A stretch of DNA of 64,000 nucleotides from Lysinibacillus piscis (GCF_026012395.1 NZ_BRZA01000002.1:744001-808000), one strand, 5' to 3'. Shown: positions 11,201 to 19,803, counted from the stretch's first letter. The notes: generated by a model from the sequence alone, not told the origin. Numbers and translations are program-made.

Positions 11201-11370
11201 CCTCCAAGTCTCTCTCTTTATTGAGAGAGTGGATTGAAATAGTAATTGAACGACTTATTCCTATTCAACGTAGGTCTCTCTCTTTATTGAGAGAGTGGAT
11301 TGAAATCCATAAAGGCAGTGGTAGGCGCTTTTGCTCTGTCTCTCTCTTTATTGAGAGACGAGATTAAAAT
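8247..11370 (+). CRISPR. Type I-C CRISPR array 1: 47 repeats, 46 spacers
   Basis: The 33-nt repeat begins GTCTCTCTCTTTATT and ends GGATTGAAAT, the ending typical of I-C repeats. The CTCTCTC and GAGAGAG arms form the hairpin cut by Cas5c. I counted 47 repeats with spacers of 31-38 nt, mostly 33-35. The last repeat (11338-11370) has four changes near its 3' end, so the leader-distal end is on the right and transcription runs rightward. Spacer 1 (8280-8313) and spacer 5 (8549-8584) are the same sequence, differing by two bases at the right end. GTCTCT recurs at 11403, one spacer length further on, and may be an older repeat relic. Confidence 0.98.
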
Positions 11371-11625
11371 TACACATACACTTGTTGGTTTGTACTAGGG
11401 CAGTCTCTATGAAACTTTCATCAATCTGTTTACACATACGGAAGCGATTTCATTAATTGATAAAATTGATTAATGTTGCATTGTTTTCAATAGAAGGCTT
11501 GCCTATTGTAATGGCTCGTTATTTAGAATGGAAGGTTTCAAAGGGAGAGTGTCGTATATACGTGAAGTGTATATCTCGCTATGATTATAAATATTTTCAA
11601 TAAAGATTACTAAAGCTAAAAAATA
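11371..11625. other. Gene-free trailer of array 1
   Basis: About 255 bp between the last repeat and the terminator. Apart from a possible repeat relic starting GTCTCT at 11403, I see no reading frame with a ribosome binding site and no other structure. Confidence 0.5.
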
Positions 11626-11658
11626 CCAAAGTGTTGATTTAATAACACTTTGGCATTT
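11626..11658. terminator. Terminator after siderophore operon
   Basis: CCAAAGTGTT (11626-11635) and AACACTTTGG (11644-11653) form a perfect 10-bp stem with an 8-nt loop. A T run follows on both strands, so it can end the minus-strand operon and any readthrough from the array. Confidence 0.75.
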
Positions 11659-11669
11659 TTAAATACGCA

Positions 11670-12470
11670 TTATGATTGCATAAAGCGAGGTATTCTACTA
11701 AGCATACAAGGGAGGACACTAACATGATCTTCTGCGGAAAATTTGACATAGCTTGTGTGCAGATTTTTGTCCAATAGCTGTTGTATTTGTTCCGCTACCT
11801 GATCGGTTCCTTCTAGCATATCAGGCAATTCATTCGCTCCAATTGTGAGGAGTAAATGAAGGGGCTGTTCACCTTGCCATGTTTCGATAAAGGTATCTAA
11901 TTTCTTTAGGATGGCATTGTCTCCCCACCAAACAGAGGGGCTTCCAGCGATGATATGGCTAAATAGCCGTGGTCTTGTACATAAAGTATACAATGTGAAT
12001 AGCCCGCCCAAGGAATGACCGACAATTGCTTGTTTCGCTGGATTAATAGGCCATTCCTTTGCTACAGTAGGCATAAGCTCCTGTTCAAGAAAGTCGAGAA
12101 AATCGTCAGCATGACCATTAGATGGCCAAGGTGTACCATCAGGACGAGAGGGTAACTGCTGTTCACTGACTGGCGGTGTGAAATCATGGCATCGACGCTC
12201 TATATCAAAGGGCTCTTTTGATGGATAGCCGATGCCAACAACAAGAATCGGGTCAAAGCCTTTTGGTTTTCTTGTTTGGAGCTTTACTGCCTCTGCAAGT
12301 GTTGAAAAGAGGGCATCTCCATCTAAGGCATAAATGACTGCATAGCCATCTGCTGGAGGCTCGTCGACTGGCGAGGCAAACAATATCCGATAATCTAGCT
12401 GTTGCTTGGAAGTCATGGCATATTCAAAATAGTGATCTTGCTTATAAGGTATTTTGGTCATTGTGTTCAT
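11670..12470 (-). CDS. Siderophore esterase-like alpha/beta hydrolase (BesA/IroE type)
   Basis: The 266-residue protein belongs to the esterase D-like family (PF00756) that includes BesA and IroE, which hydrolyse the ester scaffold of catecholate siderophores to release iron. The nucleophile elbow is GHSLGG with S153, and the likely catalytic histidine is H249 in AEDHVSVLP. No signal peptide is seen, so it should act in the cytosol after uptake. The frame extends further upstream, but the ATG at 12470 overlaps the TGA of the binding-protein gene (ATGA), the usual sign of translational coupling. Its place downstream of a Fur box and a siderophore binding protein supports the role; the exact substrate is not known. 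Confidence 0.8.
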   Translation of the reverse strand: MNTMTKIPYKQDHYFEYAMTSKQQLDYRILFASPVDEPPADGYAVIYALDGDALFSTLAEAVKLQTRKPKGFDPILVVGIGYPSKEPFDIERRCHDFTPPVSEQQLPSRPDGTPWPSNGHADDFLDFLEQELMPTVAKEWPINPAKQAIVGHSLGGLFTLYTLCTRPRLFSHIIAGSPSVWWGDNAILKKLDTFIETWQGEQPLHLLLTIGANELPDMLEGTDQVAEQIQQLLDKNLHTSYVKFSAEDHVSVLPCMLSRIPRFMQS

Positions 12471-13435
12471 GGCGCTAAAAACTCCAATACATCCTCGATA
12501 ACCTTTCCTTGTGCATGAATGCCACCATTTAGCCAATGATCGCCTGATGTTTCGTATACTTGCCCGTTTTTAAAGGCAGTAGTACTTTGCCAAATAGAGC
12601 TGTCCTTTAACTCCTGTAAAAACGCATCGCCTAAATGACCATCATTAATCAAGAAAATAGAGTCTGCATCTAATTCAGGTAAAATTTCTAACGATACTTC
12701 AAAGGCTCCATTTTTCACAAAATCACTTTGCGTAAAGCCTAATTCATGTGTTAATACATAGCCACTAAAATATTCATCTGTCATGAAAAACATTCCTTTT
12801 GCGTTAAAGCGGATTAACGCTACTTTTTTACCTGCTGTAGCAGAAGTGAGCTGTGCTTTTGCTGTATCGACCTTAGCTTGATATTGCTGTAAGGCTTGCG
12901 TTGCTTTATCTTGCTCATCTAGCAATTGTCCCATTACTTGAATCGTATTTTCTACACTATTCGATGCGTTATCAAATACATAAGTAGGGGCAATTTTCGC
13001 ATATTGCTCATATGTGCCATTTTCTACATAAAAAGAGTTAGGTAAAATAATCAAATCGGGTTTGTAAGCCATCACAGCTTCAGCAGATGGTGGACCACTG
13101 GCAAAGCTAATTTCAGGCACATCCTTTAACTGATCCTGTAAATAAAGCTGTGGTGTTACACCATTTGACCATTGTGCAACGGGCTTGATATCAAAAGCTA
13201 GTAGGGAATCCTCTAGAATAGGTGCAAATATTTTCGTAGGCTTCGCTGGTAATGTCACATCATGACCAAGCTCATCCTGTACTGTTAATGGATAAAGTTT
13301 AGTTTCTGCTGGTGCTGGTTTTTCTTCCTTGGCCTTCTCAGGGGAAGCACTGCAAGCTGTTACGATACTAATTGCTAACAGTAAAAGGACCATGATATAG
13401 ATTGGTTTGCAAATAATTGACGATTGGTTGTTCAT
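12467..13435 (-). CDS. Iron-siderophore binding lipoprotein (FeuA-like)
   Basis: A 322-residue class III periplasmic-binding-fold protein. It has a hydrophobic leader with a lipobox ending at C28 (SIVTAC), then a TQDELGHDVTLP-like start (here VQDELGHDVTLPAKP) common to ferric-siderophore receptors. It would be anchored outside the membrane and deliver a ferric siderophore to a FecCD-type permease. No permease or ATPase gene lies nearby. It is first in the operon with the esterase, and a Fur box lies 24-38 bp upstream of the start, so iron repression is expected. Confidence 0.88.
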   Translation of the reverse strand: MNNQSSIICKPIYIMVLLLLAISIVTACSASPEKAKEEKPAPAETKLYPLTVQDELGHDVTLPAKPTKIFAPILEDSLLAFDIKPVAQWSNGVTPQLYLQDQLKDVPEISFASGPPSAEAVMAYKPDLIILPNSFYVENGTYEQYAKIAPTYVFDNASNSVENTIQVMGQLLDEQDKATQALQQYQAKVDTAKAQLTSATAGKKVALIRFNAKGMFFMTDEYFSGYVLTHELGFTQSDFVKNGAFEVSLEILPELDADSIFLINDGHLGDAFLQELKDSSIWQSTTAFKNGQVYETSGDHWLNGGIHAQGKVIEDVLEFLAP

Positions 13436-13458
13436 GCTGTTTCAAGTCTCCTTTTTGA

Positions 13459-13473
13459 TGATAATCATTCTCA
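13459..13473 (-). promoter_or_regulatory. Fur box upstream of binding lipoprotein
   Basis: TGATAATCATTCTCA matches the 7-1-7 Fur consensus TGATAATNATTATCA at 14 of 15 positions. It lies between the start of the binding lipoprotein and the end of the next regulator gene. Confidence 0.75.
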
Positions 13474-13480
13474 AATAGGA

Positions 13481-14641
13481 TTATAAGCTAGCATTTGATA
13501 GGATACCATGGACAGAAACAGGAAATGGATTTGGATTTTTCCCTGTTAGCATTAGTAATGTTTCATCTAGCATACGGTTGATGGCAATGGCTGAATACTC
13601 GAACCAAGGATTGGATGGAAGAACATAGACATGCCCATTTTTGACTGCTTGTAGCTTTTTCCAGCTATCAACATATTGTAGTGCCAACCAATAATTACGC
13701 GTGCTTGCATCAGGACAAATAATGAGCAATAAACGGTCAGGATTAATGGCAAGTAATTCTTCAAGTGTCATAGGCTCATTACATGTTTGCCGCTGTGTAT
13801 CAATAGGCTGAAGCTGTAAATCGGTAAATAAAACATCTTGAATGCCTTGATTGCAATAACAAAATAGTTGATCTTCACATAATCGCAGAACAGCGAAAAC
13901 ATCTTGTTTTGCTACTTGTTGGATTGCTTGCTTGGCTTGTAATGCTTTCTGTTTATAGTCATGAATAAACTGTGTGCCTATATTTTGTCGATTGATAGCA
14001 CTAGCAATTTCCATTAGCTGTGTTTGCCAATTATTTGTTTGAATATAAATCGGTTTAACGCCAATGGATTCTAGCCAGTCAACCATGATAAGAGAAGGCT
14101 CCTCCTGAAAAATATGGATATCTGGCTTGACTGATGCTAGTTTTCTAAAATTGTCCTCTGACTCGGTATCAAAAATAGTTAAATGGGCGTGAATGTGCTC
14201 ATGGTAATGATTGTAATAATAAGGGCTCCATTTCGCATTCATGGGCGCTGCAACAGGGAGTATACCAAGCGCTAATAGATTGCCCATCGTAGCTACAGAA
14301 AAAGTAGAAATGCGCTGACGGGCTGCTTTACTATAGACAGATGGTGAAACACCGACCTCTTTTTTGAATTTACGGCTAAAATAAAATTCGTCACTATAGC
14401 CAACTTCTCTAGCAATATCACGGAGTAATAAGTCGCTATCACGTAGTAGCTGTTTGGCATGACCAATACGCAGCTCTGTCAAATAATCCGTAGCACTTTG
14501 CCCATATGCTTTTTTAAATGCCTCACCAAAATAGCTGGCACTTAAACCAGCAATATAAGCTAGATGCTCAATGGATAGGGGCAGATGATGGTTTTGAGCG
14601 ATATAATCTCGAATATCCTTTAAGGATATGGACGTTGTCAT
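13481..14641 (-). CDS. AraC-type regulator fused to a siderophore-binding domain (Btr-like, short form)
   Basis: A 386-residue protein with two AraC-type helix-turn-helix motifs at about residues 5-105 (SIEHLAYIAGLSASYFGEAF and RDIAREVGYSDEFYFSRKFK), followed by a binding-protein-like domain to the C-terminus (KPDIHIFQEEPSLIMVDWLE, VKNGHVYVLPSNPWFEY). This architecture matches Btr (YbbB) of Bacillus subtilis, where the C-terminal domain senses bacillibactin and activates uptake genes, but the N-terminal cupin-like domain is missing. An ATG at 14683 overlaps the previous stop, but AAGAGGTG precedes ATG 14641, which I prefer. It is adjacent to a second, full-length paralogue. Confidence 0.82.
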   Translation of the reverse strand: MTTSISLKDIRDYIAQNHHLPLSIEHLAYIAGLSASYFGEAFKKAYGQSATDYLTELRIGHAKQLLRDSDLLLRDIAREVGYSDEFYFSRKFKKEVGVSPSVYSKAARQRISTFSVATMGNLLALGILPVAAPMNAKWSPYYYNHYHEHIHAHLTIFDTESEDNFRKLASVKPDIHIFQEEPSLIMVDWLESIGVKPIYIQTNNWQTQLMEIASAINRQNIGTQFIHDYKQKALQAKQAIQQVAKQDVFAVLRLCEDQLFCYCNQGIQDVLFTDLQLQPIDTQRQTCNEPMTLEELLAINPDRLLLIICPDASTRNYWLALQYVDSWKKLQAVKNGHVYVLPSNPWFEYSAIAINRMLDETLLMLTGKNPNPFPVSVHGILSNASL

Positions 14642-14682
14642 GTTGAAATTGCACCTCTTGTCATTTTTACTTGATGAAGCCA

Positions 14683-16305
14683 TTACGAGATATGACCTAA
14701 TAGTTGTGGCAATGCATGTAGCAGTTTTTCTCTTGTAAAAGCATCATTATAGTTCCACTTAGCTGCGTCTATTAAATAAACATGGTTTTTTTGCACAGCA
14801 GGAAGGCTCTTCCAAATATCGTTATTCATTAAGTCTAGCGTAGCAATTTGAGCATTAAGTTGATCGGATAAAAGCATGAATATTCGATCTCCTGCATATT
14901 GTGGTAATTCATCGACTGTGATTTCTTTATAGCCTAACCGTGCTTGAAGTAATTTCTGAACGTGCTTCTGAGGCTGAAAACCCTGTGGATGAAAAAGGGT
15001 AGGGGATAGCCCAGTACAACCCATCGCAAAAAGTCGATTCCCATGATCTATAATAAAAACAGAAGCCGTTTCGCCTGATTGAATAACAGATTGCAGTTGT
15101 TGCCACATGTGGGTTTCCTTTTGCTGATAATGTGATAACCAGTCCTCTGCACGCTGTTTTTGACTAAGCCAGTTACCTAATAAGCGAATTCGTTCATCAA
15201 GGGTATCCCAAGAATTATGTGTCACGGTAGGGGCGATATCGGCTAGATTTTGATATTGTTGTTCATCACTATTGGTAAAAATAATTAAATCAGGATTTAA
15301 CATAGACGATTTCTGAATGTCAATGGGAAAAGCTACATCCTGAATAGCTGGTACATGGTGTTTATAGACAGATTTATTAATAATGGATTTATAACCACCT
15401 ATGGGCTGAATATTAAAAATAAGCATATCGCCAAACGTTTCTCCATGGTAAATAATGCGATGAGGTGCATAGGGAATTTCTACTTTATGACCAGTCCAAT
15501 CCGTGACAAGCACTTTTTGTCGCTGTTGCCGAGCATATTGTTTCGGAGGCACTCCAACAATTTGTCGAAAGCGTCGATTAAAATAATATTCATCATCAAA
15601 GCCCACCCGTTGTGCAATATTTTTTAAAGGCTCATTTGTTTGCTCTAGCAGCTTTTTCGCCTTTTGCAAACGTAGATCGGTGATATAATCGAGTGGCTTT
15701 TTGCCTGTTATTGTTTGAAAAGCGGCACTATATTGCCATTGTGCTATACAAGCTAATTCTGCTAGTTCCTTCACCGTTAAAGTCTGTTGATAGCATGTAT
15801 GGATATAGTCAATGGTTTGTTCAACGGCCTTTGTCATATTTAATGTGTGCTGTTTATGAAGTTGTGGCTCAAATAGCATACTGAACAGTTCATATAATAG
15901 ACTTTGCTGTTTCAAGTAATCAGGATGCTGTTTCAGCTTATATAAATTTTCTGTAAGGCGCAAAAAGCGAGTGTAAGGATATAAAGTAAAGGCAACTTGC
16001 TCAGAGAAAAGTTGCCCTTTGTAGACAGCAAGCTCCTGATGTACGGTCTGGAAAGCGCTAAAGGTTATTTGATAAAAACAGGCATCTTCATCTATAGTGG
16101 ATATATCTACTGTAGAATAGGGCTGTATAAGAAAAATTTTCCCTTTTGTCACAACATGGGGCTGCTCATCAATCGTTAACGTGCCGTTGCCCTGTTTAAA
16201 AATAATTAATGTATAGTGAGCAGCTGTTAAAAGAGGCTGACGCTGTGAAATATAAGTAATATCTATAAGCTGAAAAAGGAATGTTGAGGTGTTCTTGTCT
16301 TGCAT
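14683..16305 (-). CDS. AraC-type siderophore-sensing regulator (Btr-like, full length)
   Basis: A 540-residue regulator with three parts: an N-terminal cupin-like region (about 1-165), an AraC DNA-binding domain (about 175-275, with VKELAELACIAQWQYSAAFQ and LKNIAQRVGFDDEYYFNRRF), and a C-terminal binding-protein domain (about 285-540, starting VTDWTGHKVEIPYAPHRIIY). This is the order found in Btr of B. subtilis, which activates ferri-bacillibactin uptake. The C-terminal domain closely resembles the neighbouring lipoprotein at 16410-17363 (both have the EIP-VYHGE-like segment and a Y-GDRIF/Y-GDHIF segment), so the two likely bind the same ligand. A Fur box lies 22-36 bp upstream. Confidence 0.88.
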   Translation of the reverse strand: MQDKNTSTFLFQLIDITYISQRQPLLTAAHYTLIIFKQGNGTLTIDEQPHVVTKGKIFLIQPYSTVDISTIDEDACFYQITFSAFQTVHQELAVYKGQLFSEQVAFTLYPYTRFLRLTENLYKLKQHPDYLKQQSLLYELFSMLFEPQLHKQHTLNMTKAVEQTIDYIHTCYQQTLTVKELAELACIAQWQYSAAFQTITGKKPLDYITDLRLQKAKKLLEQTNEPLKNIAQRVGFDDEYYFNRRFRQIVGVPPKQYARQQRQKVLVTDWTGHKVEIPYAPHRIIYHGETFGDMLIFNIQPIGGYKSIINKSVYKHHVPAIQDVAFPIDIQKSSMLNPDLIIFTNSDEQQYQNLADIAPTVTHNSWDTLDERIRLLGNWLSQKQRAEDWLSHYQQKETHMWQQLQSVIQSGETASVFIIDHGNRLFAMGCTGLSPTLFHPQGFQPQKHVQKLLQARLGYKEITVDELPQYAGDRIFMLLSDQLNAQIATLDLMNNDIWKSLPAVQKNHVYLIDAAKWNYNDAFTREKLLHALPQLLGHIS

Positions 16306-16326
16306 ATATGTATGTCCTTTCTTAAA

Positions 16327-16341
16327 TGAAAATGATTATCA
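16327..16341 (-). promoter_or_regulatory. Fur box upstream of Btr-like regulator
   Basis: TGAAAATGATTATCA matches the Fur 7-1-7 consensus at 14 of 15 positions and precedes the regulator start at 16305. Confidence 0.72.
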
Positions 16342-16409
16342 ATTAATCGTATTGTATAAAAAGTGAAGAGACATTTCAATAGCAGATGAAATGTCTCTTC
16401 AAAATATCA

Positions 16410-17363
16410 TTATTTTTTTAGGATAGTAGGTAGTTCTTCTAATAGCCATTGTCTAGTAGAGGCATCGCTATCGCTTTTTTCGATATCAATCGTATAGACA
16501 TGTCCATTTTTCACAGCAGGTAGGTTATTCCAAATTGGACTTTCCAGCATGTCTTTTGTGGATTGTTGCGCTTCATTATCTACTGGTGTAAGGATGAAAA
16601 TATGGTCACCTGCATATTCAGAAAGAAGTTCTGTGGAAATTTCAGCAAATCCTGTCTCCGCATCAAGTATTTCTTGAATTTTGTCATTTGGCTTCAGTAC
16701 TTTTGAATCGTATAAAATTTGAGAAAGCCCTGCACGTGCCATTACAAATAAACGATTTCCTGGATAATAAGTTAAAACGGATACTGTTTCATCTTGTTTC
16801 ACAGTGCCGTCAGCGACAAGTGACTGCCACATCGTCTCCGCTTTTGCTGTATAGTCATTGAGCCATTGCGCTGCTTCATCTTTTTTATTCAATATATCGC
16901 CTAGCTCAGTTAAACGTTGATCTAACGGTGCAAACGTATCAAAGACAATCGTTGGTGCAATTTTAGAAAGTTGCGCATATATTTTTTCATCAGTTGTCCC
17001 AATAATAATCAGGTCAGGTTTCAGTGCCAATGTTTTTTCTACATTGATTGGAAAACCAACGTCCTCCACATCTTTTACACGATCTTCCCAAGCATAATTG
17101 GTAATCCATGAGAACCCTGCACCCACTGTTTGGATGTCTAAAGCAAGTAAATCACCATAGCCTTCTCCATGGTAAACCACTCGTTCAGGATTGACAGGGA
17201 TTTCTACCTCATGACCTATATAGTCTTTATAAGTGCGTGTTTTGGCTTCAGTTGGTGTATCTTCTTTTGTTGTTTTTTCCTCTTGTCCACCACAAGCAGC
17301 CAGTAAAATGCCTATCATTAATAGCAAGCTATAAATAAGCAGTGATCGATTGAACTTTTTCAT
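16410..17363 (-). CDS. Second iron-siderophore binding lipoprotein (FeuA-like)
   Basis: A 317-residue ferric-siderophore binding protein with a signal peptide and lipobox at C24 (ILLAAC). The mature part starts TYKDYIGHEVEIPVNPERVVYHGEG-like and ends with VKNGHVYTIDIEK, standard landmarks of FeuA/FhuD-type receptors. It is expected outside the membrane, passing its ligand to a FecCD permease that is not in this window. GGAGG lies upstream of the start, and an almost perfect 19-bp Fur box lies 29-47 bp upstream. It is transcribed separately from the Btr-like genes downstream or together with them; a short hairpin region separates them. Confidence 0.88.
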   Translation of the reverse strand: MKKFNRSLLIYSLLLMIGILLAACGGQEEKTTKEDTPTEAKTRTYKDYIGHEVEIPVNPERVVYHGEGYGDLLALDIQTVGAGFSWITNYAWEDRVKDVEDVGFPINVEKTLALKPDLIIIGTTDEKIYAQLSKIAPTIVFDTFAPLDQRLTELGDILNKKDEAAQWLNDYTAKAETMWQSLVADGTVKQDETVSVLTYYPGNRLFVMARAGLSQILYDSKVLKPNDKIQEILDAETGFAEISTELLSEYAGDHIFILTPVDNEAQQSTKDMLESPIWNNLPAVKNGHVYTIDIEKSDSDASTRQWLLEELPTILKK

Positions 17364-17391
17364 ATTTTTTCCTCCGTAAAGCTATTTATTA

Positions 17392-17410
17392 GATAATGAG
17401 AATCATTATC
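17392..17410 (-). promoter_or_regulatory. Fur box, 19-bp palindrome
   Basis: GATAATGAGAATCATTATC matches the classical 19-bp Fur box (GATAATGATAATCATTATC) at 18 of 19 positions. It lies upstream of the lipoprotein gene at 16410-17363. Confidence 0.85.
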
Positions 17411-17580
17411 GCTGTTAATTAGCATAAAATAGTCCTTTCTCTTGTACAATGGAGAAATTAAAGAGGGTATATTGATATTTATCCAAAATGTAATGGAGTG
17501 CCTAATTCAAATTTGGATAGAAAGGGCGCAATAGAGCCAAGCATATGAGGTTTACTATGCTTGGCTTGTACTGTCCGACA

Positions 17581-18015
17581 TTATAATTTTTTGGTAAAGC
17601 ATACGATTCGATTTGCTTCTTGAAAACCAAGCTTTTTGTGAACGGCTATACTTTCAGCATTCTGCCATTCACAATCACTCGCAAACTCAGTGCAGCCCTG
17701 CTGTTTTGCCCAGTGCTCGCAGGCAGATACAAGCTGTTGAGCTATGCCACGTTTGCGGTACGGTTCTTGAACAAACAAGCCCTCTAAATAGCCAACAGGA
17801 CTTGAGCTTGTGCCTTCTACATAATCGGTGCGCAGTTGGCATTGTGCAAAACCAATTGCCTCAGCTCCCTCATAGGCTAGGAGGATGGTGGCGTTGTGTG
17901 CTGTGATAAGCTGTGTCATTTCTTCTATAAATGCGGATAATGTGTGATTTGGCCATAATAATAAAGCTAATTGTGCGGCTTGTTGTGCATCTTCTGCTAC
18001 TGCTTGTTTAATCAT
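17581..18015 (-). CDS. GNAT acetyltransferase of the AAC(6') aminoglycoside type
   Basis: A 144-residue GNAT protein whose sequence follows the AAC(6')-I pattern. It has ALLLWPNH near the start, LRTDYVEGTSSSPVGYLEG in the middle, the acetyl-CoA loop EPYRKRGIAQQL, and SDCEWQNAESIAVHKKLGF followed by EANRIVCF at the end. Enzymes of this group acetylate the 6'-amino group of aminoglycosides. Whether this chromosomal copy confers resistance cannot be read from sequence. AAGGAGG lies 7 bases before ATG 18015, which is preferred over the upstream ATG 18036. It stands alone on the minus strand. Confidence 0.82.
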   Translation of the reverse strand: MIKQAVAEDAQQAAQLALLLWPNHTLSAFIEEMTQLITAHNATILLAYEGAEAIGFAQCQLRTDYVEGTSSSPVGYLEGLFVQEPYRKRGIAQQLVSACEHWAKQQGCTEFASDCEWQNAESIAVHKKLGFQEANRIVCFTKKL

Positions 18016-18110
18016 ACAAAAACCTCCTTCTATCATGTATTATAGCTTGTAGGACGAAACTTCTGTTGTAGAAAAATCGTATATATAGAAGACACGGGAG
18101 GGATTTATGT

Positions 18111-18701
18111 ATGACAAGATGTGGATGGGTAAAGTTAGAGGAGCCCTTATATGTAGCGTATCATGATAAAGAATGGGGTGTACCTGTTCATGATGATCAG
18201 CATTTATTTGAAATGATTTGTTTAGAAGGGGCACAGGCAGGCTTAAGCTGGTGGACGATTTTACAAAAACGAGAAGGCTATCGTGCAGCCTTTGACCAAT
18301 TTGATGCAACGAAAATAATTCATTATACAGAGGACAAGTTACATGAATTGCGTGAGGATACACGAATTGTACGCAATAAATTAAAAATTGCTAGCGTTGT
18401 CACAAATGCGCAGGCTTTTTTACGCATACAAGAGGAATATGGCTCATTCTCACAGTATATTTGGCAATTTGTTGACCATCAGCCAATTATTAATCATTGG
18501 GCATCGCTTGCCGAAGTACCTGTGACAACAGAAATTAGTGATCGTATGAGTAAGCAATTGAAGAAGGATGGCTTTAAATTTGTCGGCAGTACGATTTGTT
18601 ATTCCTTTATGCAGGCGGTTGGCATGGTAAACGACCATGTGGTGGATTGTTTATGCCGCAGTGAAAGGACAGAGGAGGAGCTTGTGCATGAAGCTGATTA
18701 A
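18111..18701 (+). CDS. tag: DNA-3-methyladenine glycosylase I
   Basis: Tag removes 3-methyladenine from alkylated DNA as the first step of base excision repair. The 196-residue protein shows the family landmarks: RCGWV at the N-terminus (zinc cysteine), YHDKEWGVPVHDD, the catalytic-region EGAQAGLSWWTIL, and VGSTICYSFMQAVGMVNDHVVDCLCR with the C-terminal zinc ligands. Length is normal. CGGGAGGG lies upstream. The 3' end overlaps the following small membrane-anchored gene by 14 bases. Confidence 0.95.
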   Translation: MTRCGWVKLEEPLYVAYHDKEWGVPVHDDQHLFEMICLEGAQAGLSWWTILQKREGYRAAFDQFDATKIIHYTEDKLHELREDTRIVRNKLKIASVVTNAQAFLRIQEEYGSFSQYIWQFVDHQPIINHWASLAEVPVTTEISDRMSKQLKKDGFKFVGSTICYSFMQAVGMVNDHVVDCLCRSERTEEELVHEAD

Positions 18702-19107
18702 ATTTTTACTTGTGACGATACTTGTGCTTGGATTAGCTGGCTATGCAGTTTATTATTTCGGTATGGATTTTGCTTCTGAAAAAATAGCGGAGACGGTGAC
18801 GACGGAATTAGTAGATAGTGGACAGGTGGAAGCGGTCAAGCAAGTGATTGAGCAGGATGCGGTACTTGCAGGCTATATGGAAGAGGCAAAGGCGGCTGAT
18901 CCGAGTGAATTACCTTTTACAACAAAGGAGGAAGCGACAAAGGTATTGATTCAAAAGGTTGGCGTGACGACATTAAATGATATTCGTGTGAAGGCACAAA
19001 ACGGTACGCTGTCACAGGAAGAGGTTATCCAAGAAATCCAAGGGAAATTAACACCAGAAGAGCAACTTGCTTTAAAGGTCATTGTCTATCAAGAATTGTA
19101 TAAATAA
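18688..19107 (+). CDS. Small exported or membrane-anchored protein, unknown function
   Basis: A 139-residue protein with one N-terminal hydrophobic segment (about residues 5-26, KFLLVTILVLGLAGYAVYYF) followed by an acidic, helical exterior domain (for example PSELPFTTKEEATKVLIQKV and LSQEEVIQEIQGKLTPEEQL). No family is recognised. GGAGGAG at 18674-18680 gives the start at ATG 18688, inside the end of tag. Coupled expression with tag is likely. A terminator follows. Confidence 0.75.
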   Translation: MKLIKFLLVTILVLGLAGYAVYYFGMDFASEKIAETVTTELVDSGQVEAVKQVIEQDAVLAGYMEEAKAADPSELPFTTKEEATKVLIQKVGVTTLNDIRVKAQNGTLSQEEVIQEIQGKLTPEEQLALKVIVYQELYK

Positions 19108-19111
19108 GTGT

Positions 19112-19141
19112 AAAGTGTCACACAACGTGGCACTTTTTATT
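19112..19141 (+). terminator. Terminator after tag operon
   Basis: AAAGTGTCAC (19112-19121) and GTGGCACTTT (19127-19136) form a 10-bp stem with one G-U pair and a 5-nt loop, followed by a T-rich tail. Confidence 0.8.
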
Positions 19142-19179
19142 TTGACAAGCTATTGTCATGGACTAGTAAACCCTGTATA

Positions 19180-19206
19180 TTTTAATTAACCACCGTTCAA
19201 TTAAAA
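19180..19206 (+). promoter_or_regulatory. Candidate TetR operator
   Basis: TTTTAATT (19180-19187) and AATTAAAA (19199-19206) form an inverted repeat with an 11-bp spacer. It lies just upstream of the tetR start and overlaps its ribosome binding region, downstream of a TTGACA at 19142. Autoregulation is an inference. Confidence 0.45.
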
Positions 19207-19215
19207 GGAGAAGCT

Positions 19216-19785
19216 ATGACACCACGTAAACCAGCAGGGCAGGAATTAACAAGAGAAATGATTATCGATGTTGCAAGAAAGCAATTTCTTGAAAAAAGCT
19301 TTCAAGAAGTATCTATGCGCGTCATTGCGACAGAGTTGGCATGTAGCCATGGTGCTATTTATTATCATTTTAAAAATAAAGCATCCTTATTTTATGCCGT
19401 TGTGGAAGAATATTTTGCCGAATTAGATACGCTTTTAGCCAATACATTAAAGGAAGAGGGGGAGCCCGACACAAAATTGATTCATATTTTTCTTTGTTTG
19501 ATGAGGTTCGGTCTGAATAACCAAAGTCAATATGAATATATGTTTGTCATGAGGAATGAGGAGGTGAATAGTTTATCACAGGAAGCGGCTAGTAAAAGCT
19601 ATGCGAAATTTGCACAAGCTGTCCATCCACTTTGTCGAGAATCCATCATGTTATCAGATATATACTCTGTTTTTATGGCGTTACATGGCTTTATTGTCCA
19701 CCATCTGCATCATAGTAAAAATTTTGATGAGGTAAAGGAAATCGCATTTTTACATGCACAGTTTTTAATGAAAGCAATTCGTTGA
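19216..19785 (+). CDS. TetR/AcrR-family repressor
   Basis: A 189-residue regulator with an N-terminal TetR helix-turn-helix: IIDVARKQFLEKSFQEVSMR then SHGAIYYHFKNKASLFYAVV. The C-terminal ligand-binding domain is not specific enough to predict an effector. AAAAGGAG lies 4-8 bases upstream. The membrane protein gene that follows is 18 bp downstream and is its likely target, together with its own promoter. Confidence 0.9.
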   Translation: MTPRKPAGQELTREMIIDVARKQFLEKSFQEVSMRVIATELACSHGAIYYHFKNKASLFYAVVEEYFAELDTLLANTLKEEGEPDTKLIHIFLCLMRFGLNNQSQYEYMFVMRNEEVNSLSQEAASKSYAKFAQAVHPLCRESIMLSDIYSVFMALHGFIVHHLHHSKNFDEVKEIAFLHAQFLMKAIR

Positions 19786-19803
19786 AAAGGGAGCGTATTG
19801 GCG

